A stretch of 9,416 bases of DNA from Cyclobacteriaceae bacterium. GTDB lineage: Bacteria > Bacteroidota > Bacteroidia > Cytophagales > Cyclobacteriaceae. The first letter of the stretch is position 1. Each line of letters starts with the position of its first letter. A model generated the notes under the pieces. The model saw only the letters and a list, made by a program, of their open reading frames with translations, made no database searches and was not told the origin of the DNA. The DNA is taken from assembly GCA_029861825.1 (NCBI GenBank), contig JAOTYN010000136.1, positions 1 through 9,416 of the forward strand, read 5' to 3'. This document shows, piece after piece, positions 1 through 8,042 of this stretch. The translations under genes and the position numbers were made by a program.

Positions 1-465
1 TTCTTTCTGCCGGATGAAGATTTGTTCATAGTGAAGTTCAACGGACTTTGCAGACTGACCAATATTGTGGTTATTGATGGGTATCCTCCTGAATCCAATG
101 ATCTGCAAATCCAACTTTTCAGCAATCTCATATAGCCTTTGACGACAGGCCTCTTTTACCAACTCCTCTTTGGGAAAAAAAACCATACCAACTCCATAGG
201 TGCCCTTATCTCCCAGATCTATGCGCAGCTTTCTGCATTCGTCCTGGAAAAATTCATGCGGAACCTGGATCAGGATGCCTGCGCCATCCCCTGTTTCAGG
301 TTCACACCCACAAGCGCCTCTGTGCTCCATGTTTTGCAGCATAACCAGGGCGTCTGCCACCACTTGATGCGATCTGACTCCCTTTAGGTTGGCTACAAAG
401 CCGATACCGCAGGCGTCTTTTTCCATCTGCGGAAGATACAATGAGTTTCTTGGCTCTTCTTTCAT
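1..465 (-). CDS. gltB: Glutamate synthase large subunit, N-terminal part (runs off the left edge)
   Basis: These are the first 155 codons of a much longer gene; full-length GltB-type proteins are about 1500 residues. The enzyme makes two glutamates from glutamine and 2-oxoglutarate. The visible part is the class II glutamine amidotransferase domain. The sequence KDACGIGF puts the catalytic cysteine at residue 19, so residues 1-18 would be a propeptide removed to expose Cys as the N-terminal nucleophile, as is usual in this family. Further family motifs are MEHRGACGCE (46-55) and TGDGAGILIQVPH (58-70). The ATG at 465-463 is fixed as the start because an in-frame TAA lies two codons upstream (471-469). 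There is no clear ribosome binding site, only A-rich sequence. It lies 251 bp downstream of ilvA on the same strand, so it probably has its own promoter. Glutamate is the amino donor for IlvE, a plausible but unproven reason for the linkage. Identification is firm from these motifs. Confidence 0.95.
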   Translation of the reverse strand, partial: MKEEPRNSLYLPQMEKDACGIGFVANLKGVRSHQVVADALVMLQNMEHRGACGCEPETGDGAGILIQVPHEFFQDECRKLRIDLGDKGTYGVGMVFFPKEELVKEACRQRLYEIAEKLDLQIIGFRRIPINNHNIGQSAKSVELHYEQIFIRQKE

Positions 466-485
466 TCTTTAGCGTCTGATGTTAC

Positions 486-551
486 CTGAATCTGACTTAT
501 TTGACCAAATCAGGGGAAGCTTCAGTGCTGGCTGGCGCCGTACAGATTCAG
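486..551 (-). repeat. Wide-spaced 9-bp inverted repeat upstream of gltB
   Basis: CTGAATCTG at 486-494 is the exact reverse complement of CAGATTCAG at 543-551, with 48 bases between. On the minus strand it could close a stem-loop ending about 20 nt before the gltB ATG. The enclosed segment has a further small palindrome, ATTTG-AC-CAAAT (499-510), and a GGCGCC. It could be a structured 5' leader or operator for gltB. A 9-bp match in a region this size is only mildly unexpected by chance, and I do not recognise a known riboswitch, so this is a weak call. Confidence 0.25.
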
Positions 552-570
552 TCCTACATGAAACTATAAA

Positions 571-597
571 TTTAATAAAAACACCTGTTTTATTAAA
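571..597 (-). terminator. AT-only inverted repeat; possible terminator of the ilv operon
   Basis: TTTAATAAAA (571-580) and TTTTATTAAA (588-597) form a perfect 10-bp inverted repeat around a 7-nt loop, about 120 bp past the ilvA stop. It is the only compact hairpin I found between ilvA and gltB. The stem is entirely A-T, with T-rich sequence on its downstream side when read on the minus strand, so it could end ilv transcription in either direction. It lacks the GC-rich stem of a classical intrinsic terminator (compare 8009-8042), and it could instead be an operator site for gltB. Confidence 0.4.
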
Positions 598-687
598 ATT
601 TTGTCGATTTATTGGACCCTAATTGAAAAATATTGCAAATGTGCCGCGCATCGTTGTACACTTCACAATTTACCGTCTTTCAGTTTG

Positions 688-705
688 GTCAATTTTGTCA
701 ATTTT
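688..705. repeat. Tandem 9-bp direct repeat just past ilvA
   Basis: GTCAATTTT occurs twice in immediate succession (688-696 and 697-705), 12 bases beyond the ilvA stop codon. It is short and AT-rich. No function can be assigned and it may be chance. Confidence 0.35.
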
Positions 706-716
706 GCATCAGTACC

Positions 717-1991
717 TTAGATCAAGTACTGAAACAGGTCGCTGTTATCATTGAGATACTCGTAGGCGAATTTTCTTGCTGCCATCCGATCCAGGAGCGG
801 CTGCAGATTCTCAGGCTTTTGGATTTCAATGCCCACCAGGGCAGGCCCTTTTTCGCGATTGTTCTTCTTGGAGTATTCAAAGTGTGTAATATCATCATCC
901 GGGCCCAGCACATGCTCCAGAAATTCACGTAGGGCTCCGGCGCGTTGAGGGAACCTCACGATAAAATAATGCTTCAAACCTTCGAATAACAGAGAGCGTT
1001 CCTTAATCTCTTCAGTTCGGGTTATATCATTATTATTACCACTGACCAGACAAACCACATGTTGATCCATTATTTGATCCCGGTAATAATCCAAAGCGGC
1101 TATGGTCAGGGCTCCTGCTGGTTCAACCACAATGGCCTCCTCATTATAAAGCTTTAGGATGGTGGAACAAACCGCTCCTTCTGGTACCAGGACCATCTCA
1201 TCCAAATGTTCCCGGCATATTTCCAAGGTCAGATCACCAACTTTTTGTACAGCGGCACCATCCACGAACTTATCGATCTTATCCAGCTTAACCAGATCAT
1301 TGGCGTCAATGGATCTTTTCATTGCCGGCGCACCAGCTGGTTCCACCCCTATAATCTTGGTATGAGGGCTTAATTGTTTAAACAGGGAGGAGACCCCTGA
1401 GGCCAATCCTCCCCCTCCAACAGGAAGGAACAGGTAGTCAATGGGGTAATTTGTATCTTCCCAAATCTCCAGACCTACCGTTCCTTGACCCTCTATGACC
1501 AAGGGGTCGTTAAAAGGGTGGATGAATACACTTTGATGCTGGTTGCAATATGTCTTAGCTTCTTGATAAGAATCGTCGAAGGTGTCTCCTACAATAATGA
1601 TCTCCACCTGATCGCCCCCAAACATTTTGACTTGGTTAATCTTCTGCTTGGGCGTAGGATTAGGCATAAAGATAGTCCCATGAATACCCAGTTTCCGGCA
1701 GGAGTAGGCCACTCCTTGAGCGTGATTTCCAGCACTTGCACAGACTATCCCATGCTCCCGCTCTGAAGCCTTCATCAAGGACATTTTATTATAGGCTCCC
1801 CGGATCTTGTACGACCTTACCACCTGTAAATCTTCCCTTTTCAGAAAGATACGGGCGCCGTAGGTATTGGACAGATTGAGGTTTTCCATTAAGGGAGTGT
1901 GTGTTACTACTCCCTGTAACCGCTCCTTTGCGTCCTCAATGTCCTTTAGCCGAGGATGATATGCCTTGACTTTTGCTTTATCTACAGGCAT
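717..1991 (-). CDS. ilvA: Threonine deaminase (threonine ammonia-lyase, biosynthetic)
   Basis: PLP-dependent enzyme that converts threonine to 2-oxobutanoate, the committed step into isoleucine. The protein is 424 residues from the ATG at 1991. The fold type II PLP domain occupies about residues 15-325: the Schiff-base lysine is K62 in SYKIRGAYN, SAGNHAQG is at 86-93, the phosphate-binding glycine loop GGGGLASG is at 192-199, and SGNNND at 317-322. A single C-terminal ACT-like regulatory domain (about 338-424, starting near EGLKHYFIVRFPQRAGAL) makes it the shorter B. subtilis-like form, not the roughly 514-residue E. coli form with two such subdomains. Feedback control by isoleucine is expected from the family but not shown here. 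The frame stays open upstream to an ATG at 2069, but that start would overlap ilvC by 73 bp and encode an unrelated-looking extension. The 1991 start lies 5 bp after the ilvC stop and is preferred. It is the last gene of the ilv block. Confidence 0.96.
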   Translation of the reverse strand: MPVDKAKVKAYHPRLKDIEDAKERLQGVVTHTPLMENLNLSNTYGARIFLKREDLQVVRSYKIRGAYNKMSLMKASEREHGIVCASAGNHAQGVAYSCRKLGIHGTIFMPNPTPKQKINQVKMFGGDQVEIIIVGDTFDDSYQEAKTYCNQHQSVFIHPFNDPLVIEGQGTVGLEIWEDTNYPIDYLFLPVGGGGLASGVSSLFKQLSPHTKIIGVEPAGAPAMKRSIDANDLVKLDKIDKFVDGAAVQKVGDLTLEICREHLDEMVLVPEGAVCSTILKLYNEEAIVVEPAGALTIAALDYYRDQIMDQHVVCLVSGNNNDITRTEEIKERSLLFEGLKHYFIVRFPQRAGALREFLEHVLGPDDDITHFEYSKKNNREKGPALVGIEIQKPENLQPLLDRMAARKFAYEYLNDNSDLFQYLI

Positions 1992-1996
1992 GCTGA

Positions 1997-3067
1997 TTAA
2001 ACCATCGATGGCTTTTCCTCTTTCTGATTTTGCGGTCGTAATTTTCGCACCATAGCACCGGCTTGCCACATTTCCGACTCCCGGAGTTCCCGTAATTCCT
2101 CGGCTAATTTTTCCCGGTAATCAGGCTGACTATTGGTTTCGATTGAGCGTTTGGCTTCTTCACCACTGGCTACTTTTTGGTACAGTTCCTGGAAAACAGG
2201 TTCTACTGCGTCCCGGAATTTATGTCTCCAATCCAAAGCCCCGCGTTGAGCTGTGGTGGAACAATTGGCAAACATCCAATCCATACCATTCTCCGCTACC
2301 AGCAGTATCAGGCTTTCCGTCAATTCCTCCACGGTTTCATTGAAGGCTTCGCTAGGGGTATGCCCCTTACTTCGCAGCAGGTTGTATTGGGCCTCCAATA
2401 TTCCTGCTAAGGCTCCCATCAGCGTACCTCTTTCGCCTGTTAGGTCACTGTATACCTCTTTTTGGAAATTAGTCTCGAACAAGTATCCGGACCCCACTCC
2501 AATGCCCAGGGCGGCTACTCGCTCACGAGCTTTGCCGGTGTAGTCCTGATGCACAGCAAAGCTTGAGTTAAGTCCTTTACCCTGTAAGAACATACGTCTC
2601 AGACTAGTACCAGAGCCTTTTGGGGCTACCAGCACCACATCCACATCCTCAGGGGGATCAATACCGGTCTGGTCGTTGAAGGTGATGCCGAAACCGTGAG
2701 AGAAATACAAGGTCTTGCCAGGGGTAAGGTATTTCTTTACCGTAGGCCATAACGCTATTTGCCCGGCATCCGACAAGAGAAATTGTATGATAGTTCCTCG
2801 TTCGCAAGCTTCCTCAATTGAAAACAAGGTTTCCCCCGGTACCCAGCCATCTGCCAGAGCTTTATCCCAAGAGGCAGAAGGATAGCGCTGCCCCACGATA
2901 ACATTGAATCCATTGTCCTTCAGATTTAAGGCTTGTCCAGGTCCCTGGACGCCGTAGCCGAGGACCGCTATAGTATCATCTTTTAATGTTTCCAGAGCTT
3001 TTTCCAAGGGAAATTCATCGCGGGTCAGAACTTCTTCCTCAACTCCTCCAAAATTTAACTTCGCCAT
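1997..3067 (-). CDS. ilvC: Ketol-acid reductoisomerase
   Basis: Mg- and NAD(P)H-dependent enzyme that rearranges and reduces acetolactate and acetohydroxybutyrate to the dihydroxyacids used by IlvD. The 356-residue protein has an N-terminal Rossmann domain with GYGVQGPGQA (37-46) and a cofactor-specificity loop around GQRYPSASW (59-67). Expected active-site residues are present: H124 in SHGFGI, K150 in APKGSG, D208 and E212 in SDLTGERG, E244 and E248 in NETVEE, and S270 in CSTTAQRG. Its length and C-terminal end (NSQPDYREKL at 312-321, VRKLRPQNQ at 340-348) resemble the fungal mitochondrial enzyme rather than the long E. coli form. The arginine and serines in the loop favour NADPH, which is an inference. 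It sits 25 bp after ilvN and 5 bp before ilvA. Confidence 0.97.
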   Translation of the reverse strand: MAKLNFGGVEEEVLTRDEFPLEKALETLKDDTIAVLGYGVQGPGQALNLKDNGFNVIVGQRYPSASWDKALADGWVPGETLFSIEEACERGTIIQFLLSDAGQIALWPTVKKYLTPGKTLYFSHGFGITFNDQTGIDPPEDVDVVLVAPKGSGTSLRRMFLQGKGLNSSFAVHQDYTGKARERVAALGIGVGSGYLFETNFQKEVYSDLTGERGTLMGALAGILEAQYNLLRSKGHTPSEAFNETVEELTESLILLVAENGMDWMFANCSTTAQRGALDWRHKFRDAVEPVFQELYQKVASGEEAKRSIETNSQPDYREKLAEELRELRESEMWQAGAMVRKLRPQNQKEEKPSMV

Positions 3068-3092
3068 ATTAGTGTATTTTATGTTTTTGATT

Positions 3093-3671
3093 TTATTGTT
3101 GATGATTGTGTAATTCTTGCAAAAAGGTGTCGGTACGCCGTGTAGACTTCGACATCGCGATCCGCCCTGATCTCACAAATTCCAGCACTCCGTAAGGTTT
3201 GAGTTTCTCCAATAGATCGCGGGTCTCATGCTGGTGACCGGTTTTTTCGATGATGATATAGTCCTCTTCGATCACCAGAATACGGGCTCCGTTGTTCCGT
3301 ACCAAATGTTCGGTATTGTCACCGTGCAAAAATACGTTTGTAGGAACCTTATAGAGTGCGATCTCCTGATAAAAGATCTCCTCATTTTCATAGACAAAGG
3401 CCCAGAAAACATCGATCAGTTTGCGGATCCGTTTTACCACTTTCTCCGCCAGCTCACGGGTGGTATTGATTACAATGGTGTAACGGCTCACTCCCTCCAC
3501 CTCGGTTTCCGACACATTGATACTTTCAATGTTGATCTTACGCCGGGTGAAAATGATGGTAACCGCATTGAGTAAACCACTTTTATTCTCTGTCAGAATG
3601 GACAGGATAAAAGATCGTACTTCGTCCGTTGCCGGAACCTCCATATTATTTTTGGTCTTGACTTGATTCAT
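3093..3671 (-). CDS. ilvN: Acetohydroxyacid (acetolactate) synthase, regulatory small subunit
   Basis: Small subunit that binds the IlvB catalytic subunit, activates it and confers feedback inhibition, typically by valine. The 192-residue protein has an N-terminal ACT domain at about residues 19-92. The segment TENKSGLL (27-34) and the NIESI motif (47-51) match the E. coli IlvH effector site, with N29, G32 and N47 corresponding to its N11, G14 and N29. KLIDV (84-88) is also conserved. A C-terminal small-subunit domain follows (about 103-175, ending in EFVRSGRIAM). It is longer than the 160-165 residues of E. coli IlvH, through an N-terminal extension of about 18 residues and a C-terminal tail. 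It begins 11 bp after ilvB, with an A-rich run before the ATG. Valine sensitivity is inferred from conserved residues only. Confidence 0.96.
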   Translation of the reverse strand: MNQVKTKNNMEVPATDEVRSFILSILTENKSGLLNAVTIIFTRRKINIESINVSETEVEGVSRYTIVINTTRELAEKVVKRIRKLIDVFWAFVYENEEIFYQEIALYKVPTNVFLHGDNTEHLVRNNGARILVIEEDYIIIEKTGHQHETRDLLEKLKPYGVLEFVRSGRIAMSKSTRRTDTFLQELHNHQQ

Positions 3672-3682
3672 TTTTTTACAAG

Positions 3683-5413
3683 CTATTCCATTCTAATTTC
3701 CGATACCGCAGCACCTGAGGGCACCATTGGAAATACATTTTCTTCTTTTTCCACTACCACATCCAACAAATAGGCGCCTGGATGCTCCAGCATAGCGCTG
3801 ATAGCGTCATCCAACTGGTCCCGGGAAGTGATCTTTTCACTTTCAATGGAAAATCCCCGGGCAATAGTGGTGAATTCGGGGTTCTTCATTTCAGTAAAGG
3901 AGTACCGTTTTTCAAAAAACAGCTGCTGCCATTGCCGAACCATGCCCAGAAAACCGTTATTCAGTATGACCACTTTAACCGGTATATCATATTGGTAAAT
4001 AGTGCCCAGTTCCTGCAGGGTCATCTGAAAACCACCGTCTCCAATAATGGCCACCACTTCTCGATGAGGACAGCCAATCTTAGCTCCCATGGCTGCTGGT
4101 AAGGCAAAGCCCATGGTCCCCAATCCCCCGCTGGTAACATTGCTATGAGATTTTTTAAAATTATAATAGCGCGCGCTGCTCATTTGATGTTGGCCAACAT
4201 CGGTGACCACAATAGCTTCACCCTTGGTTTGTTCGGAGATCCTTCTCACAACCTCACCCATTTTAATGCCTTGCTCATGAGGATAAAGATCTTTCTTGAT
4301 GATTTTCTCCTCCTCTATTTTGTGCAGGTCCGCAAATTTCTGGCGCCATTCCTGATGTTTAGCCTTCTTAACCAGGGGTATTAGGGCTTCTAAGGCCTCA
4401 TTGGCATCTGCCACCACAGCCACGTCGGTTTTTACATTTTTGTCGATCTCTGAGGGGTCGATCTCAATATGGATTACTTTGGCTTGAGTGGCATATCTGG
4501 ACAAATCACCAGTCACCCGATCGTCGAAACGCATGCCTACTGCAATCAGAAGGTCACATTCATTGGTGAGTACGTTAGGTGCATAGTTACCATGCATACC
4601 CAGCATGCCTACATTCAGTGGATGGTCGTGATCCAATGCTGACAAACCCAGAATAGTCCATGCAGTGGGAATATCCGCCTTCTCAATAAATTTACGCAGG
4701 GTGTCCTGTGCATGCGACAATAACACACCTTGACCTAAAAGCAGAAACGGCTGTTGGGCCTTATTTATCAGGTCCGCGGCTTCCTTAAGCCGCTCCTTAT
4801 TAAGTACAGGACGTGGGTGATAGGTCCTGATGTTTTGGCATTTTTTATATTCGAACTCTAAAGATGCAAACTGAGCGTCTTTAGTGATATCGATGAGTAC
4901 AGGCCCTGGGCGTCCTGATTTAGCGATATAGAAAGCCTTGGCCAGCACCTCCGGAATCTCCCGGGCATCGGAGACTTGATGATTCCATTTAGTAACAGGC
5001 ATTGAGATCCCAATCACATCGGTTTCCTGGAAGGCGTCCGTACCCAATAGAGCTGAGGGAACCTGTCCCGTTATACAGACCAAGGGAGTACTGTCGATTT
5101 GAGCATCGGCAATGCCGGTTATCAAATTAGTAGCACCGGGCCCTGAGGTGGCAAACACCACCCCTACCTTATTGCTTACCACCCGTGCGTAACCTTGTGC
5201 AGCGTGGGTAGCTCCTTGTTCATGCCGTACCAGCACGTGGTTAATTTGATCTTGATATTGATACAAAGCATCATATATAGGCATGATTGCTCCCCCAGGG
5301 TAACCAAAAATGGTATCCACGTCCTCCTCCAGCAAGGAGCAAATCACCGCTTCTGCTCCCGTCATTACCTTTTTTGAGACTGAGGTCTTACTTTCTTTTA
5401 CCAATGCTTCCAT
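3683..5413 (-). CDS. ilvB: Acetohydroxyacid (acetolactate) synthase, catalytic large subunit
   Basis: ThDP- and FAD-dependent enzyme that condenses two pyruvates, or pyruvate with 2-oxobutanoate, in the first step common to all three branched-chain amino acids. The 576-residue length is normal. The three expected domains are present: the N-terminal pyrimidine-binding domain with FGYPGGAIMP (36-45), catalytic E65 in RHEQGA and the SGPGATN loop (90-96); the central FAD-binding domain with RFDDRVTG (295-302); and the ThDP-binding domain with GDG at 458-460 and NN at 485-486. F/W residues around FLGMVRQWQ (488-496) mark it as an acetohydroxyacid synthase rather than another ThDP decarboxylase. 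The chosen ATG lies one base after the ilvD stop, suggesting translational coupling. A later ATG at codon 17 would still keep the core, so the first 16 residues are less certain. Its regulatory partner ilvN follows directly. Confidence 0.97.
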   Translation of the reverse strand: MEALVKESKTSVSKKVMTGAEAVICSLLEEDVDTIFGYPGGAIMPIYDALYQYQDQINHVLVRHEQGATHAAQGYARVVSNKVGVVFATSGPGATNLITGIADAQIDSTPLVCITGQVPSALLGTDAFQETDVIGISMPVTKWNHQVSDAREIPEVLAKAFYIAKSGRPGPVLIDITKDAQFASLEFEYKKCQNIRTYHPRPVLNKERLKEAADLINKAQQPFLLLGQGVLLSHAQDTLRKFIEKADIPTAWTILGLSALDHDHPLNVGMLGMHGNYAPNVLTNECDLLIAVGMRFDDRVTGDLSRYATQAKVIHIEIDPSEIDKNVKTDVAVVADANEALEALIPLVKKAKHQEWRQKFADLHKIEEEKIIKKDLYPHEQGIKMGEVVRRISEQTKGEAIVVTDVGQHQMSSARYYNFKKSHSNVTSGGLGTMGFALPAAMGAKIGCPHREVVAIIGDGGFQMTLQELGTIYQYDIPVKVVILNNGFLGMVRQWQQLFFEKRYSFTEMKNPEFTTIARGFSIESEKITSRDQLDDAISAMLEHPGAYLLDVVVEKEENVFPMVPSGAAVSEIRME

Positions 5414-5414
5414 G

Positions 5415-7091
5415 TCAATTGTCCGTTATGCAGCCTTCGGCTGCTGAAGAAACCGATTTTGCGTATTTGTATAGAATTCCACTTTTTTCTTTTAATTGAG
5501 GGGCGGTCCAGGTTGCCCGCCGCTCCTCGATTTCCTGTTCCGTTAGGTCCACCGATATCTCATTATTAACGGCGTCGATTGTTATGGTATCACCATCCTT
5601 CAACAGAGCGATCACCCCGCCTTCCTGAGCTTCAGGAGTGATGTGACCCACTACAAATCCATGGGTACCTCCGGAGAAGCGTCCGTCTGTGATCAAAGCC
5701 ACTTCATCGCCCAAACCCGCACCCATTATGGCGCCTGTGGGTTTCAACATCTCCGGCATGCCAGGTCCTCCTTTGGGGCCCTCATAACGGATCACCACCA
5801 CATCGCCCGGATTTACCTTACCTTCACGAATGCCCCTGTTGGCGGAGAATTCCCCTTCGAACACCTTTGCTATACCTTTAAAGCGCTCTCCTTCCTTTCC
5901 GGTGATCTTGGCCACCGCACCACCTTCGGCCAGGTTGCCGAATAAGATCTGCAAATGTCCACACGTTTTTATAGGATTATCTATGGGCCTGATTATAGCC
6001 TGATCATCCTTCAGACCAGGTAGTTCTTCCAGGTTTTCGGCCAAGGTTTTTCCGGTAACGGTGATGCAATCGCCGTTTAGCAAGCCCTGGGCTAGCAACA
6101 TCTTCATCACACCAGGAGTGCCGCCGATATTGTGCAGATCCTCCATGAGGTATCGGCCGCTGGGCTTAAGGTCCGCCAAATACGGCGTAGTATCGCTGAT
6201 TCTTTGGAAATCGGCCAGGCTCAAATCCAGTTCCAGGGATTTGGCAATGGCCAGCAAATGCAATACTGCATTGGTAGATCCTCCCAGAACCATCACTACC
6301 TTTAAGGCGTTTTCCATGGCCTCCTTGGTCACAATATCACGAGGTTTAAGGTCCAGTTCCAACAACCGGTGAATAAAACGACCGGCTTGCAAACATTCCT
6401 GAGATTTTTCCTCACTGGTAGCGGGATTGCTGGCACTATAAGGTAACGACATGCCCATTGCCTCTAAGGCAGAGGCCATGGTATTGGCGGTGTACATACC
6501 TCCGCAGGCCCCGGCACCAGGGCAGGCATTTTGAATCACTCCTTGGAAGTCTTCCTCGGTGATCGCTCCGGAATACCGTTCTCCCAAAGCTTCAAAGGCC
6601 GATACTATATCCAGGCGGCGATCTTTATACCTTCCGGGGGCAATGGTTCCGCCGTAGACGATTATTCCCGGCCTGTTCAAACGGCCCAAGGCCATCATAG
6701 CTCCAGGCATATTCTTGTCGCAACCTACCACTGCCACTACTCCATCGTAGCTTTGAGCATTCACCACCGTTTCGATTGAATCTGCAATAATATCACGGGA
6801 TGGTAAAGAATAGCGCATCCCAGGAGTTCCCATGGAGATCCCATCGCTAACCCCGATGGTATTGAATACCAGACCTATCAATGACTCTTCGAGGATACCC
6901 TTTTTTACTATTTGAGCCAGGTCATTTAGTTGCATATTGCAGGGGTTGCCTTCGTATCCGGTACTGGCAATTCCTATCTGGGCTTTGGCCAGGTCCTCTT
7001 TAGTGAGCCCAATAGCATGCAACATAGCCTGGGAAGCCGGCTGAGTGCTGTCCTGCGTTATCCTTTTACTATATTTATTCAGCGGCTCCAT
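5415..7091 (-). CDS. ilvD: Dihydroxyacid dehydratase
   Basis: Iron-sulfur enzyme that dehydrates the 2,3-dihydroxyacids made by IlvC to the 2-oxoacids that feed IlvE and the leucine branch. The 558-residue protein is of the shorter plant/Gram-positive kind (E. coli IlvD is about 616). Three cysteines match the [2Fe-2S] ligands: C51 in GNPCNMQ, C124 in GCDKNMPG and C196 in ACGGMYTANTM. Expected Mg ligands are D83 in GVSDG, D125, the probably carbamylated K126 and E447 in PGMPEM. The likely base is S473 in GRFSGGTHG. It ends with AAEGCITDN. The start lies 3 bp after the ilvE stop and the end lies one base before the ilvB ATG, so the gene is inside a compact operon. The cluster type is inferred from the cysteine pattern. 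Confidence 0.97.
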   Translation of the reverse strand: MEPLNKYSKRITQDSTQPASQAMLHAIGLTKEDLAKAQIGIASTGYEGNPCNMQLNDLAQIVKKGILEESLIGLVFNTIGVSDGISMGTPGMRYSLPSRDIIADSIETVVNAQSYDGVVAVVGCDKNMPGAMMALGRLNRPGIIVYGGTIAPGRYKDRRLDIVSAFEALGERYSGAITEEDFQGVIQNACPGAGACGGMYTANTMASALEAMGMSLPYSASNPATSEEKSQECLQAGRFIHRLLELDLKPRDIVTKEAMENALKVVMVLGGSTNAVLHLLAIAKSLELDLSLADFQRISDTTPYLADLKPSGRYLMEDLHNIGGTPGVMKMLLAQGLLNGDCITVTGKTLAENLEELPGLKDDQAIIRPIDNPIKTCGHLQILFGNLAEGGAVAKITGKEGERFKGIAKVFEGEFSANRGIREGKVNPGDVVVIRYEGPKGGPGMPEMLKPTGAIMGAGLGDEVALITDGRFSGGTHGFVVGHITPEAQEGGVIALLKDGDTITIDAVNNEISVDLTEQEIEERRATWTAPQLKEKSGILYKYAKSVSSAAEGCITDN

Positions 7092-7094
7092 GGT

Positions 7095-7985
7095 TCATAC
7101 CAAAGTAAAGTCTCTAAATTCGTTGTTTACTACTCGTTGTCGATACATTAGAAATAGGCTGTAGGCGATGGTATCTTCCCAGTCCAGCTTAAATTCATGG
7201 CCACCAATTGATTTGATGCCCGCAATCTCCGTAGCCGTACCTGTGAAAAAAGCGGCGTCGGCTTCCATAAGCTCCTCCGGCTTTACTACCTTCTCTATTA
7301 CCCGATAACCCATTTCTTTAGCATAATCCATAACAGTTGCCCTGGTGATCCCAGGAAGGATGTTTCCTAAATTTGGGGTATAGAGCACTTCGTCTTTCTC
7401 AAAAAAGAAATTGGCTCCCGGGCCTTCGGCTATGTTTCCCTCAGCATCCAATATCAAAGCCTCATCGAAACCTTTGGATTTTGCTTCCATGGTAGCCAGA
7501 ATGGAGTTGGTGTAATGCCCACAGATCTTGGCGTCTACCGGAACCGATTTGGGGCTTTGTTTTTCATAACTGGAAATCATCACTTTCAAGGGATCATTAC
7601 CCAAGTAGCGACCCCACTCCCATGCCGCCATAAGCACATACACTTCCTTAGTCTCTGTAAGCGCCATGTTGGCACCCAGGTAAACTAATGGCCGAATGTA
7701 AGCATTTTGGAGGTTGTTTTTCTTTAAGAGCTGATAGGCGATTTCCACAAGCTCCTCTGTTTTATAAGGTATCTCAATGAACATCTTGGAGGCCGAGTAA
7801 TGTAAACGGTCAAAATGTTCTTTGGCCTTAAAAATATGAGGCCCTTCAGGGGTTTGATATGCGCGGATCCCTTCAAATACCCCATTGCCGTAATGCAGCG
7901 TTTGACTGAATAGGTCACCCACCAATTCTGATGCCTTAAGCCAATTGCCGTCCAAAAATATTACGCTATCCCGGTTAAAATACAT
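7095..7985 (-). CDS. ilvE: Branched-chain amino acid aminotransferase
   Basis: PLP enzyme of fold type IV that catalyses the last step of valine, isoleucine and leucine synthesis, moving the amino group from glutamate to the 2-oxoacid. The 296-residue length is normal for the bacterial class. Supporting motifs are HYGNGVFEGIRAY (31-43), the PLP lysine K153 in DAKICGHYTNS, E187 in IAEGPGANFF, LPGITRATV (210-218) and FTGTATEI (247-254). The ATG at 7985-7983 is fixed because an in-frame TAG lies one codon upstream (7991-7989). It is the first structural gene after the attenuator at 8009-8144, and only 23 nt separate the end of the terminator T tract from its start codon. It is followed 3 bp later by ilvD. 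D-amino-acid transaminases and aminodeoxychorismate lyases share this fold, but motifs and context favour IlvE. Confidence 0.96.
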   Translation of the reverse strand: MYFNRDSVIFLDGNWLKASELVGDLFSQTLHYGNGVFEGIRAYQTPEGPHIFKAKEHFDRLHYSASKMFIEIPYKTEELVEIAYQLLKKNNLQNAYIRPLVYLGANMALTETKEVYVLMAAWEWGRYLGNDPLKVMISSYEKQSPKSVPVDAKICGHYTNSILATMEAKSKGFDEALILDAEGNIAEGPGANFFFEKDEVLYTPNLGNILPGITRATVMDYAKEMGYRVIEKVVKPEELMEADAAFFTGTATEIAGIKSIGGHEFKLDWEDTIAYSLFLMYRQRVVNNEFRDFTLV

Positions 7986-8008
7986 GGTCTATTTATTATT
8001 TAAGTCAT

Positions 8009-8042
8009 AAAAAAAAACGCCATCCCCTGGGGAATGGCGTTT
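8009..8042 (-). terminator. Intrinsic terminator of the ilv attenuator
   Basis: On the minus strand, a 9-bp stem AAACGCCAT/ATGGCGTTT (8042-8034 with 8023-8015) continues through a single bulged T into C-G pairs with a tiny loop, giving about 12 pairs in all. It is followed at once by nine T residues (8017-8009). This is a textbook Rho-independent terminator for leftward transcription. It lies between leuB and ilvE and 21 nt past the leader-peptide stop, where it would cut off ilvE and everything behind it unless prevented. The 5' arm can pair instead with 8080-8073. A looser T-rich run on the other side means it might also act on the plus strand, but no plus-strand gene needs it. Confidence 0.92.

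Noticed and set aside
139..387. Plus-strand ORF near the left edge
   Set aside because: Lies opposite the gltB N-terminal coding sequence, whose motifs are clear.
466..716. A clear Bacteroidota promoter for gltB
   Set aside because: Several partial TTTG and TA..TTT matches exist in this AT-rich gap, but none pairs a good -33 with a good -7 element at normal spacing.
633..932. Plus-strand ORF overlapping the 3' end of ilvA
   Set aside because: Mostly antisense to ilvA; no recognisable domain and no promoter or start context; a shadow of the real gene.
717..2069. A 450-codon version of ilvA starting at 2069
   Set aside because: It would overlap ilvC by 73 bp and add 26 residues with no resemblance to IlvA; the ATG at 1991, 5 bp after the ilvC stop, fits both spacing and family length.
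3228..3575. Plus-strand 115-codon ORF inside ilvN
   Set aside because: Fully antisense to a well-supported gene and unlike any family I know.
7724..7918. Minus-strand 64-codon ORF within ilvE in another frame
   Set aside because: Basic low-complexity translation wholly inside ilvE; a frame shadow.
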